Part shown: positions 7,435-17,273 of the stretch, piece by piece
Numbering within the stretch: the stretch's first letter is position 1
Layout: each line of letters begins with the position of its first letter
Position numbers and translations under genes: made by a program
The notes under the pieces: model-generated
The model's database searches: none
What the model saw: the letters and a program-made list of their open reading frames with translations, nothing else
Told to the model about the DNA's origin: nothing
Assembly (NCBI GenBank): GCA_900549275.1
Contig: URNU01000003.1
Location: forward strand, 1 to 20,660
Length of the DNA: 20,660 nt
Reading direction: 5' to 3'
Source: an uncultured Collinsella sp.
GTDB lineage: Bacteria > Actinomycetota > Coriobacteriia > Coriobacteriales > Coriobacteriaceae

Positions 7435-8310
7435 ATGGATTGCCCGGTCACCGCTCGTCCCACCGTTATCGTTATCTCCGACTCGCTCGGTGATACCGCT
7501 TGTGAGGTGGTGCTTGCGGCGTCCGGGCAATTTGATGAAGGGGCTTTTCGTCTCTTGCGCCTGCCCAAGGTGAACTCGGTGGAGCAGGTCAAGTCGTTTG
7601 TGGGCCCGCGCGTCGATGCAGATCATCGCGATATTGCCGTGTTCCACACCATTGTCGATCCGACGCTTCGCGCCCGTGTGCTCGATTACCTGGGCATGCT
7701 GCATATCCGTTCGGTCGACCTAATCGGCCCGACACTCGCCGTGCTGTCGTCGCTTATCGGTGCGTCGCCCAAGGGCGTCGCGGGCGTGATTCACAAGACC
7801 GATGACCGCTATTTTCATCGTATCGAGGCCATGGAGTATTTCGTTGAGCACGATGACGGGCGCGGTTGCGACGATCTATCGGGTGCCGATATCGTGCTGC
7901 TGGGCGTATCCCGCACGTCCAAGACGCCGCTGTCGATGTATTTGGCCTATCAGGGTTACAAGGTTGCCAATGTTCCTTTGGCCCATGGCATGGAGCCGCC
8001 GAAGTCAATTTATGAGGTCGACGCGATGCGCTTGTTCGGCCTGATTTCGACCGTTGACGTCATCTCCGAGATTCGCGATAGCCGCTTGGGCGATGACTAT
8101 GCTCGCGCCGTTGCCGGCTCCTATGCCGAGCCCGAGAGCGTGCGCGGCGAGCTTGAGGAGGCCCGCGCCCTTATGAAGCGCCTGGGCTGCTTTGTGGTGC
8201 GTACCGATGGCAAAGCGATTGAGGAGAGTGCCTCCGAGATCATCAGTCACTTGATGGAAATCCAAGAAGCCCGTGCCCTCCGCGCCGCCCGCCGAGCCCA
8301 GCAAAGCTAA
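7435..8310 (+). CDS. ppsR: Pyruvate, phosphate dikinase regulatory protein (bifunctional kinase/pyrophosphorylase)
   Basis: The 291-residue product belongs to the DUF299/PpsR family. It starts with TVIVISDSLGDTA (10-22) and has the characteristic P-loop GVSRTSKTPLSMYLAYQGYK (157-176), then VPLAHGMEPPKSIYEVD. Family members inactivate PPDK or PEP synthase by ADP-dependent phosphorylation of an active-site Thr and reactivate it by Pi-dependent phosphorolysis. Its likely target, ppdK, is the next gene, which supports the PPDK-type assignment. AAGGAG (7423-7428) is 6 bases before the ATG. It sits 34 bases after glyS and probably shares its transcript, so regulator and target appear to be separately transcribed. 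Confidence 0.95.
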   Translation: MDCPVTARPTVIVISDSLGDTACEVVLAASGQFDEGAFRLLRLPKVNSVEQVKSFVGPRVDADHRDIAVFHTIVDPTLRARVLDYLGMLHIRSVDLIGPTLAVLSSLIGASPKGVAGVIHKTDDRYFHRIEAMEYFVEHDDGRGCDDLSGADIVLLGVSRTSKTPLSMYLAYQGYKVANVPLAHGMEPPKSIYEVDAMRLFGLISTVDVISEIRDSRLGDDYARAVAGSYAEPESVRGELEEARALMKRLGCFVVRTDGKAIEESASEIISHLMEIQEARALRAARRAQQS

Positions 8311-8395
8311 CTCATTGGAGTAGCTAAAAATGCACCAGCTTTTAAAGACTACCTAAAAATATTGCACGATATTGGTAAAGCGATTTAGCAAAGAA

Positions 8396-8428
8396 CTTGC
8401 ATTTGACCTGCAATTCCCTTGCATTGGT
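8396..8428 (+). repeat. Three TGCA-centred repeats at 11-bp intervals upstream of ppdK
   Basis: Three blocks start at 8396, 8407 and 8418 and share C-T/C-TGCA-T/A-T, with TGCA at exactly 8398, 8409 and 8420. An 11-bp period puts them on one face of the helix, as expected for a cooperatively binding regulator. Other TGCA cores occur upstream at 8331 and 8363. No protein can be assigned; RamB/PrpR-type regulators of acyl-CoA metabolism bind TTTGCAAA-like sites, a loose resemblance only. Confidence 0.5.
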
Positions 8429-8448
8429 ATCTTCATAAGGTAACCACC

Positions 8449-8486
8449 TTTACCTACCGTTTACCGCCACATTTACCACGTTTACC
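8449..8486 (+). repeat. Four TTTACC direct repeats, about one helical turn apart, upstream of ppdK
   Basis: TTTACC occurs at 8449, 8460, 8472 and 8481, spaced 11, 12 and 9 bases. An inverted copy (GGTAAA) lies at 8374-8379. The set sits about 40-80 bases upstream of the candidate -10 box (8528), a usual place for activator sites. It looks like an operator array, but the regulator is unknown. Confidence 0.5.
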
Positions 8487-8520
8487 AAACCCCGCACCCT
8501 CTACGCAAGCTCGCTCAACG

Positions 8521-8558
8521 CCCGCCGTATAGTTCCCTCACGGCCCGTATCCGGCGGG
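8521..8558 (+). promoter_or_regulatory. Candidate ppdK promoter -10 within a 7-bp inverted repeat
   Basis: TATAGT (8528-8533) is the best -10 candidate in the 298-base gap before ppdK; the -35 position (gcaagc, 8505-8510) is poor, as for an activator-dependent promoter. It directly follows CCCGCCG (8521-8527), which is repeated in inverted form as CGGCGGG (8552-8558). The inverted repeat may be an operator or, if transcription starts upstream, a leader hairpin. The rest of 8311-8608 is fairly AT-rich and holds no gene I can support. Confidence 0.4.
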
Positions 8559-8608
8559 TCGATTCGTTACCACGGTCGTGCGCGAGAGCGCATGGAAGGG
8601 GAAGTATC

Positions 8609-11359
<2,751 letters not shown>

Positions 11360-11397
11360 CGTTTTGGGTTTGGGCGCCTAGCGTAGCCCCCTTCATG

Positions 11398-11425
11398 CCG
11401 CCCGTCTCATTCGCGAGGCGGGCGG
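11398..11425 (+). terminator. Terminator-like hairpin after ppdK
   Basis: An 11-bp GC-rich stem (11398-11408 with 11415-11425, one T-G wobble) has a 6-base loop and lies 39 bases after the ppdK stop. The tract that follows (ttatcatgtg) is only weakly T-rich; a stronger run (ttttgtcttttt) comes about 15 bases later, so termination may be partial. Confidence 0.6.
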
Positions 11426-11471
11426 TTATCATGTGCGGGTTTTGTCTTTTTGTCTGCGTAAAAAATTGTTC

Positions 11472-11499
11472 TTGCAGCAGAAACCCGCGCGTGTATACT
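11472..11499 (+). promoter_or_regulatory. Candidate rplS promoter
   Basis: TTGCAG (11472-11477) and TATACT (11494-11499) are 16 bases apart, below an A/T-rich stretch that could act as an UP element. Part of the promoter lies inside an 8-bp inverted repeat (GCGGGTTT 11435-11442, AAACCCGC 11481-11488). The predicted start near 11506 leaves a leader of about 60 bases. Confidence 0.5.
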
Positions 11500-11520
11500 C
11501 GAATACGTTTGTTCAACTAC

Positions 11521-11544
11521 GTGCCGGCCAAGGTGGTACGGCAC
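11521..11544 (+). promoter_or_regulatory. Hairpin in the rplS leader
   Basis: GTGCCG (11521-11526) pairs with CGGCAC (11539-11544) around a 12-base loop, 12 bases before the ribosome binding site. L19 leaders with autogenous function are known in Firmicutes. I cannot match this one to a known family, so its role is open. Confidence 0.4.
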
Positions 11545-11568
11545 CTCTAGAAGAGTAAGGAATTGCAC

Positions 11569-11910
11569 ATGGATTACATCCGCGCAATCGAGCGTCAGCA
11601 GATCCGCGAGGACATTCCTCAGGTTCGCGTCGCCGACAACGTCAAGGTTCACTACCGCATTAAGGAAGGCGACCGCGAGCGCATCCAGGTCTTCCAGGGC
11701 GACGTCATCCGCATGGCCGGCGCCGGTGCCCGCGAGACCTTCACCGTCCGCAAGATTTCCTTCGGTGTCGGTGTTGAGCGTACCTTCCCGCTTCACAGCC
11801 CCAAGATCGCCAAGCTCGAGGTCGTTCGTCATGGTCGCGTCCGTCGCGCCAAGCTGTACTACCTTCGCGACAAGGTGGGCAAGGCTGCTCGCATCCCCGA
11901 GAAGCGCTAA
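11569..11910 (+). CDS. rplS: 50S ribosomal protein L19
   Basis: The 113-residue product is full length for bL19: IRAIERQQIREDIPQVRVAD, the KVHYRIKEGDRERIQVFQGD core, and SFGVGVERTFPLHSPKIAKL with the basic tail GRVRRAKLYYLRDKVGKAARI. L19 sits at the subunit interface near the 30S bridge. AAGGA (11557-11561) is 7 bases before the ATG at 11569; a TTG two codons upstream has no support. In many bacteria rplS follows trmD directly. Here the two are about 7.8 kb apart, and rplS has its own promoter and a strong terminator. Confidence 0.97.
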   Translation: MDYIRAIERQQIREDIPQVRVADNVKVHYRIKEGDRERIQVFQGDVIRMAGAGARETFTVRKISFGVGVERTFPLHSPKIAKLEVVRHGRVRRAKLYYLRDKVGKAARIPEKR

Positions 11911-11925
11911 GAAGATCGCAGCGTC

Positions 11926-11974
11926 TGTCCACTCATTTGGACACAAGGGTCACCTTCGGGTGGCCCTTCTTTTT
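11926..11974 (+). terminator. Tandem hairpins ending in a strong intrinsic terminator after rplS
   Basis: A 6-bp hairpin (TGTCCA 11926-11931 with TGGACA 11938-11943) is followed at once by a 10-bp stem (11945-11954 with 11959-11968, one T-G wobble) closed by a TTCG tetraloop and trailed by CTTTTT. The second is a textbook terminator; it separates rplS from rnhB. Confidence 0.92.
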
Positions 11975-12003
11975 ATCTGATTTGCATGCAAGGAGGGCCT
12001 GGT

Positions 12004-12792
12004 ATGGCCAACATGACGAGCTCGGTTTCGGCATCGCAGGTTGCCGGCGAGCTGGCGAGCGCCACGTTTGAGGAGATTCCCGCCCTCGTGGAGCATTATC
12101 GCGAGGATCCGCGCCAGCAGGTGATCAAGGCTTGCGAGCGTGCCCTAAAGCGCTATGCCAAGGAGCTTGCCGAGCGCGAGCGCGTCAACGGCATGTACGA
12201 GCTGATGCATGAGCTCGGCGGTGATGGTGTGGTCGTGGGCGTCGACGAGGTGGGTCGCGGCTCGGTGGCCGGTCCTTTGACGGTGTGCGCCGTGTGCCTT
12301 CCCATGGAGCCGCGCATCTGGGGCATCAACGATTCCAAAAAGCTCACGCCGGCGCGCCGAGAGCTGCTCTCGGTGAAGATTGCCGAGGTGGCGACTGCTA
12401 TCGGCTTTTGCCATATAGCTCCCGCGGATATCGATGAGATGGGCATGGCCCGCGCCATTCGCGCCGCTGTCGCGGGTGCGGTGGCCGATACGGGGCTTGA
12501 GCCCGATTGCGTGCTTATGGACGGTAACCCCCTGGGTGCCGTTCCCAATGAGCGCGACGTGGTGAAGGGCGATGCCAAAATCGCCTGTATCGCCGCGGCA
12601 TCCATCATGGCCAAGGTCACGCGTGACGAGATGATGGTCGAGTACGACGCCGAGTACCCCGAGTACCATTTGGCCGAATCGAAAGGCTATGCGAGCCCCG
12701 AGCACATCGAGGCCATTCGCAAACATGGTCTTTCTCCGCTGCACCGTGTGAGCTTTTGCGGAAACTTTCTGCAGACTGAGCGCCTTTTCTAG
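12004..12792 (+). CDS. rnhB: Ribonuclease HII
   Basis: The 262-residue product is RNase HII, which removes single ribonucleotides and RNA primers from DNA. The catalytic motif GVDEVGRGSVAGPL supplies D81 and E82; VLMDGN supplies D173; and the block VKGDAKIACIAAASIMAKVT is followed by D208. About 70 residues precede the catalytic core, a helical extension (YREDPRQQVIKACERALKRY) similar to longer Gram-positive RNase HII proteins. A perfect AGGAGG (11991-11996) is 7 bases before the ATG at 12004, which decides against an ATG at 11986. It follows the rplS terminator, so its own promoter should lie in the short gap, but I see no clear one. Confidence 0.96.
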   Translation: MANMTSSVSASQVAGELASATFEEIPALVEHYREDPRQQVIKACERALKRYAKELAERERVNGMYELMHELGGDGVVVGVDEVGRGSVAGPLTVCAVCLPMEPRIWGINDSKKLTPARRELLSVKIAEVATAIGFCHIAPADIDEMGMARAIRAAVAGAVADTGLEPDCVLMDGNPLGAVPNERDVVKGDAKIACIAAASIMAKVTRDEMMVEYDAEYPEYHLAESKGYASPEHIEAIRKHGLSPLHRVSFCGNFLQTERLF

Positions 12793-12839
12793 GTCAATTG
12801 TGAAGACTGGGACCTTAAGGGTTCCATAAACCTGCTGGT

Positions 12840-12877
12840 AGGGGCCGCGTGGAACGCCATTGTTGCATGCGGCCCCT
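12840..12877 (+). terminator. Terminator-like hairpin between rnhB and yraN
   Basis: A 9-bp perfect stem (AGGGGCCGC 12840-12848 with GCGGCCCCT 12869-12877), extendable by a few pairs, lies 48 bases after the rnhB stop. The following sequence (catttgtcgg) has few T residues, so it may terminate weakly or act as a processing or attenuation site. The rest of the 188-base gap shows nothing firm. Confidence 0.4.
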
Positions 12878-12980
12878 CATTTGTCGGCATTTGGTTGGCT
12901 TTTGGTTTGCTTCCGGTACTTACCCGCATGAAACCTGCCCTCATCATCGAGGCAATGCAGGGAGCGGGAAAGGAGACCCC

Positions 12981-13466
12981 ATGTGTGCCGCAGGCAAACT
13001 GAGTAAGACGCAGCAGCTCAAGGAGCGTTGGGAAGAGGGGGAGCTCGATTGCGGGTCGATCACGCCCGAGTTTATCAAGGGGCTCAGCCCCCGCGAGCTG
13101 GGTATGCTGGGCGAGCTGATCACCATCGACTACTTTAACGAGCGCGGCTACACCTTGCTGGAGCAGGGTTATCGTTGCACCGAGGGCGAGGCCGATCTGG
13201 TGTTGCTCGATGAGCTCGACGATGTGGTGGTGATGGCCGAGGTCAAGACCAGGCGTGTTGCGCTGGATTGCGACGCGCGGGTGTTTCCCGAGGAAGCGGT
13301 GAATGCCCAAAAGCAGCGGCGTTATCGTCGCATCGCGAGTTGCTATCTCATGGAGCATTATCCGCTCAAGGCGATCCGCTTCGATGCCGTTGGCGTCACC
13401 ATTCGCGGCGGGCATATCGCCGAGATCGAGCACCAGTACAACGCGTTCGATTGGCAGGTGTCGTGA
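12981..13466 (+). CDS. yraN: YraN family (UPF0102) nuclease-like protein
   Basis: The 161-residue product has the UPF0102 pattern: LGMLGELITIDYFNERGYTL (40-59), GEADLVLLD (69-77; E70, D72) and AEVKTRR (86-92; E87, K89). These residues form a PD-(D/E)XK nuclease-like site. The family lies near rnhB, comM and dprA in many genomes, and its role in DNA recombination or uptake is suspected but not established. The first 38 or so residues are an extension not typical of the shortest members. AGGAG (12971-12975) is 5 bases before the ATG. Its TGA overlaps the comM ATG (TGATG), so the two are translationally coupled. Confidence 0.9.
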   Translation: MCAAGKLSKTQQLKERWEEGELDCGSITPEFIKGLSPRELGMLGELITIDYFNERGYTLLEQGYRCTEGEADLVLLDELDDVVVMAEVKTRRVALDCDARVFPEEAVNAQKQRRYRRIASCYLMEHYPLKAIRFDAVGVTIRGGHIAEIEHQYNAFDWQVS

Positions 13467-14989
13467 TGGCGTTCGAAACCTTTGCCGTTCACGCTGCCTG
13501 CATCCGCGGTGTCGAGGCGATTCCCGTCACAGTCGAGGTATCGCTTGCGGGCGGCATCCCGGGCATCCAGATGCTCGGTATCCCGAGTATGGAGGTCATG
13601 GAGTCGCGCGGGCGCATTCGCTGCGCGATGCGCTCCGCCGGATTCGAGATCCCGCGCTCGGGCATTACGGTCAATCTGGCGCCGGGCGATATCCGAAAGA
13701 CCGGTAGCGGTTTTGACCTGCCGATAGCCATTGCGGTGCTTGCGGCCGACGGTCAGATTCCCCGTGACAATCTCGACCGCTGCCTCATTGCCGGCGAGCT
13801 CGGATTGGATGGTACGGTGCTTCCCGTCAAGGGCGAGGTGGCGTTCCAGCTGCTGGCTCGCGATATGGGGCTGTCTTTTATCGCCGGTAGGTCGGACCAG
13901 CATGTTCCGCTTGCGGGGGTCGACTGCGGTTTTATCGATCATCTGTCGCAGCTTGCCCGCGGTATGGGCGAGGCGCCTCGGCATTATCTGGATCCTGAAG
14001 TGCTCGAGGCCACCTTTGAGCCCGAGCTCGATTATGCCGATGTGTTGGGGCAGGAGGTCGCCAAGCGCGGCATGGCGCTTGCGGCGGCAGGGGAGTTGGG
14101 CCTGCTCATGATCGGGTCTCCGGGATCGGGCAAGACCATGCTTGCGCGCCGCATGACGGGTATCTTGCCCGAGCTCTCCGTCGAGGATCAGCAGGAGGCG
14201 CTGTGTATCCATTCGGTCTTGGGTGAGAACATCGATGGCCTGCTTGCGGGGCATCGACCATTTCGAAGCCCCCATCACAGCATTTCGACAGCGGGTCTTA
14301 TTGGCGGAGGGCGCCCGGTGCATCCGGGCGAGATCAGCCTTGCCCATGGCGGCGTGCTCTTTTTGGACGAGCTTGCTGAGTTTCCCACCGGTGTGCTGCA
14401 GACGCTCAGGCAGCCTATCGAGCGCGGCTATGTCAGGATCGTGCGCGTCGATGGCGCTTTTACGTTTCCCTCGCGCTTTCAGCTGCTTGCGGCGAGTAAT
14501 CCCTGCCCCTGTGGCTTTTTGGGCGATCGCGAGGTTCCGTGTCGCTGTTCGGCATTGATGGTCGAGCGCTACCGGTCCAAGCTGCGCGGTCCCTTGGCCG
14601 ACCGCATTGACCTGATGATCGACGTGACCCGCCCCGATCCGCAGGTGATTATCGAGGGCGCCGAGGGCATGTCGTCGGCCGAGCTGCGCGACTACGTTGT
14701 TCGCGGTAGGGCTTTTCGTGCCTGGCGCGAGACCCATATGGACGATGCAGATGCCGAGGCCGAGGACGATGAGTCACGGTCCATTGACGGTGTCGTGTCG
14801 ACCTTTGCACTCGACGAGGCCGCCGAGAAATGCGTGCTTGGATTGTCGAAGCGCACGCATCTCACGGGGCGCGGCATCGTGCGCCTGGTGCGCATCGCGC
14901 GCACGATCGCCGATGTCGCCGAAAGCGAGCGGGTGACGCAAGATCATGTGCTCGAGTCCGCCATGTATCAGGGACGGAGGGATCAGTAA
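13466..14989 (+). CDS. comM: ComM/YifB family Mg-chelatase-like AAA+ ATPase
   Basis: The 507-residue product matches ComM: an N-terminal Lon-like fold (LAGGIPGIQMLGIPSMEVME, then LAPGDIRKTGSGFDLPIA), a Walker A GSPGSGKT (217-224), FRSPHHSISTAGLIGGG, a Walker B GVLFLDELAEF with D301/E302, a Cys-rich NPCPCGFLGDREVPCRC, and the C-terminal sensor region ending RIARTIADVAES. ComM is a hexameric helicase that extends branch migration during natural transformation in proteobacteria; a role in uptake here is inference. An unusual acidic stretch (about 426-437, DDADAEAEDDES) lies where relatives have a basic, Gln-rich helix. Start overlaps the yraN stop; stop overlaps the dprA start (TAATG). Confidence 0.96.
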   Translation: MAFETFAVHAACIRGVEAIPVTVEVSLAGGIPGIQMLGIPSMEVMESRGRIRCAMRSAGFEIPRSGITVNLAPGDIRKTGSGFDLPIAIAVLAADGQIPRDNLDRCLIAGELGLDGTVLPVKGEVAFQLLARDMGLSFIAGRSDQHVPLAGVDCGFIDHLSQLARGMGEAPRHYLDPEVLEATFEPELDYADVLGQEVAKRGMALAAAGELGLLMIGSPGSGKTMLARRMTGILPELSVEDQQEALCIHSVLGENIDGLLAGHRPFRSPHHSISTAGLIGGGRPVHPGEISLAHGGVLFLDELAEFPTGVLQTLRQPIERGYVRIVRVDGAFTFPSRFQLLAASNPCPCGFLGDREVPCRCSALMVERYRSKLRGPLADRIDLMIDVTRPDPQVIIEGAEGMSSAELRDYVVRGRAFRAWRETHMDDADAEAEDDESRSIDGVVSTFALDEAAEKCVLGLSKRTHLTGRGIVRLVRIARTIADVAESERVTQDHVLESAMYQGRRDQ

Positions 14990-15921
14990 TGCCCGAGGAG
15001 ACTTTTGAGCTTCATCCCGGTGATGCGTTGTATCCAGATACCGTTTTGGAGCTCTCTGATGTTCCCCAGACGCTTTATGTGCGTGGTGACCCCGCCGCAC
15101 TGTCGACGCCCGCGCTCTCCATTATCGGCGCTCGCAAGGCCTCGCCGTACGGCCTTGCCGTGGCAGAGCTGGCCGCGAAAGTTGCGGTCGAGGCGGGGGT
15201 GACGGTGGTCTCGGGCGGCGCGGTCGGCTGCGACCAGGCGTCAGGTTGGGCCGCGGTCAACGCCGGAGGCAGGCATGTCGTGGTGTTGGGTACGGGCGCC
15301 GACGTGGTCTATCCGCGCTCGAGTGCGGGGCTCATCGCGCGCACGATCGATACGGGTGGTGCGGTCGTGTCGATCTCACCGTGGGGCATGGGGCCGCGCA
15401 AGTTTGCGTTCCCGCGCCGCAACCGCGTGATCGCCGCGCTGTCGCAGGCGCTCTTTGTATCGGAGGCCGGCATGCCATCTGGGACGTTTTCTACCGCCGA
15501 GGCCGCCATGGACCTGGGGCGCGAGCTGCTTGCCGTGCCGGGTTCCATTTTGTCTCCCGAGTCGCGCGGTACCAACTATCTTATCGCCAACGGCGCCTGC
15601 TGCATTGTCGATGAGGAGTCCATCGAGATGGCTATCTCTCGTATATACGGAACCCTGCGCTATTCGCGTCCCGATGCGCCCGGTATCGCGGATCTGGACC
15701 CCATGCAGCAGACCGTGATGCATGCGCTCATCGCCTCGCCGCTCAAGGTCGATGACATCGCCGCACTCGTTTCCCTCGATGCCGTCGGCGTGCTCAAGCT
15801 CCTGGGCTCGCTCGAACTCGAGGGCCTCATCGAACGCATGATGGATGGAAGGTATGCGCCCTCCAAGTTTGCCCTTCACGCCCAGACGCCCTTCGGTCAC
15901 AATGGAAAACGTGTCAATTAG
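14989..15921 (+). CDS. dprA: DNA-processing protein DprA
   Basis: The 310-residue product is a DprA/Smf protein, which loads RecA on incoming single-stranded DNA. Its Rossmann domain shows LSIIGARKASPYG (43-55), VVSGGAVGCDQASG (73-86), VLGTGADVVYP, FAFPRRNRVIAALSQ (139-153), SGTFSTAEAA and LLAVPGSILSPESRGTNYLI. A C-terminal winged-helix region (about 235-300) completes it. Two consensus positions differ: GAVGCD replaces the usual GARGID, and the Ser-Glu after the ISEYP-type strand reads SISPWG. The N-terminal SAM-like domain of longer homologues is absent or very short. GGAGG (14976-14980) is 8 bases before the ATG. Confidence 0.95.
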   Translation: MPEETFELHPGDALYPDTVLELSDVPQTLYVRGDPAALSTPALSIIGARKASPYGLAVAELAAKVAVEAGVTVVSGGAVGCDQASGWAAVNAGGRHVVVLGTGADVVYPRSSAGLIARTIDTGGAVVSISPWGMGPRKFAFPRRNRVIAALSQALFVSEAGMPSGTFSTAEAAMDLGRELLAVPGSILSPESRGTNYLIANGACCIVDEESIEMAISRIYGTLRYSRPDAPGIADLDPMQQTVMHALIASPLKVDDIAALVSLDAVGVLKLLGSLELEGLIERMMDGRYAPSKFALHAQTPFGHNGKRVN

Positions 15922-15935
15922 AAAGGTGTTTGCAG

Positions 15936-17273
15936 ATGCTGTTTGATCAGGTGACGGTTATCGGTGGCGGTCTGGCGGGATCCGAATGTGCGATTCAGCT
16001 GGCAGATCGCGGGTTCGCCGTAAAGCTGTGCGAGATGCGTCCGCAGGTGAGCTCTCCTGCCCACCATACCGATCACTTGGCGGAGCTCGTCTGCTCGAAT
16101 TCGTTTAAGTCGACCCGTCCCGATTCCGCCGCCGGCCTGCTGAAGGCCGAGCTCGAGCGCATGGGTTCGGTGCTGCTCGACTGCGCTCATCGTGCGGCCG
16201 TTCCCGCCGGCGGCGCCCTGGCGGTCGACCGCGTCAAGTTTTCCGAGCTCGTCGAGGCCGAGGTTGCCGCCCGCCCCAATATCGAGGTCGTCCACGGTGA
16301 GGTCACCCATATTCCCGAGGGCCATGTGATTATCGCCGCTGGCCCCCTATGCTCGCCGGCCTTGAGCGAGGAAGTTATGAAGATTGTCGGTGGTGACGCC
16401 CTGGCGTTCTTTGACGCGGCCGCCCCGATTGTCGATGCCTCTACGCTCGATATGGACGTGCTGTTCTCGCAGTCGCGCTACGAGGAGCAGGGGAGTGGCG
16501 ACTATCTCAATGCCCCGCTCAACAAGGAAGAGTACGAGGCCTTTATCGAGGCGCTCACCACGGCCGATCGCGTGGTGCTCAAGGACTTTGAGGGCGGGGA
16601 CCTGTTCCAGGCCTGCCAGCCTGCCGAGGAGGTTGCGCGCACGGGCAAGGATGCCATCCGTTTTGGTGCCATGAAGCCCGTCGGGCTCACCGACCCGCGC
16701 ACCGGTCGCCGTCCCTGGGCGGCGATTCAGCTGCGCGCCGAGAACAAGGAGAAGACGGCCTATAACCTTGTTGGCTTCCAGACCAACTTGACCTTCGGCG
16801 AACAGAAGCGCGTCTTCCATATGGTTCCCGGCCTGGAGAACGCCGAGTTCTTCCGCTACGGCGTCATGCACCGCAACACCTTTGTTGATGCGCCGCATGT
16901 GCTTGATAGCACCTTTGCCGTTCCCGGCACGAGCGTGCGCCTTGCCGGCCAGATCACCGGTACCGAGGGGTACATGGAGGCCGTGGCGACGGGTCTGCTC
17001 GCCGCACTCAACACCTATGCCGAGGCTATCGGTGTCGCGGGCGTCGAGCTGCCGCGCGTGGGCGCCCTGGGCGCGCTCGTGGGCTATGCGACCGATCCGG
17101 CTACGGTGGGCTACCAGCCCATGCACGTCAACTTTGGTCTTGTGCCGCCGCTCGAGGACGGTAAGCGTCGCAGCAAGCGCGATCGTTACCAGGCCTACGC
17201 GGACCGCGCCCTCGAGGCCTTGGATGCCTATCTGGCCACTCGCCCCGATCTGTTTGGAGGCGAGAGGTCATAG
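15936..17273 (+). CDS. trmFO: Methylenetetrahydrofolate-tRNA-(uracil-5-)-methyltransferase TrmFO
   Basis: The 445-residue product makes m5U54 in the tRNA T-loop using FAD and methylenetetrahydrofolate. It starts with the dinucleotide-binding motif VIGGGLAGSE (8-17), then EMRPQVSSPAHHTDHLAELV and the catalytic Cys53 in ELVCSNSFKS. Cys227 in QACQP corresponds to the second functional Cys of the B. subtilis enzyme. The ending (GLVPPLEDGKRRSKRDRYQA) is typical. AAAGG (15922-15926) is 9 bases before the ATG at 15936; a TTG two codons earlier is less likely. TrmFO next to xerC is a Firmicutes-like arrangement; the usual topA between dprA and trmFO is missing. The stop TAG overlaps the proposed xerC start. 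Confidence 0.97.
   Translation: MLFDQVTVIGGGLAGSECAIQLADRGFAVKLCEMRPQVSSPAHHTDHLAELVCSNSFKSTRPDSAAGLLKAELERMGSVLLDCAHRAAVPAGGALAVDRVKFSELVEAEVAARPNIEVVHGEVTHIPEGHVIIAAGPLCSPALSEEVMKIVGGDALAFFDAAAPIVDASTLDMDVLFSQSRYEEQGSGDYLNAPLNKEEYEAFIEALTTADRVVLKDFEGGDLFQACQPAEEVARTGKDAIRFGAMKPVGLTDPRTGRRPWAAIQLRAENKEKTAYNLVGFQTNLTFGEQKRVFHMVPGLENAEFFRYGVMHRNTFVDAPHVLDSTFAVPGTSVRLAGQITGTEGYMEAVATGLLAALNTYAEAIGVAGVELPRVGALGALVGYATDPATVGYQPMHVNFGLVPPLEDGKRRSKRDRYQAYADRALEALDAYLATRPDLFGGERS

Noticed and set aside
4398..7592. A 1064-codon open frame on the minus strand across glyQ and glyS
   Set aside because: It lies entirely opposite two clear genes, lacks recognisable domains, is rich in Gly/Leu/Val/His repeats typical of reversed GC-rich codons, and has no ribosome site.
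8305..8335. Terminator just after ppsR
   Set aside because: The agctaactc/gagtagct hairpin has a bulge and is followed by A residues, not T, so it should not terminate + strand transcription.
13358..14737. Long minus-strand open frame opposite comM
   Set aside because: Antisense shadow of a well-supported AAA+ gene, with no motifs of its own.
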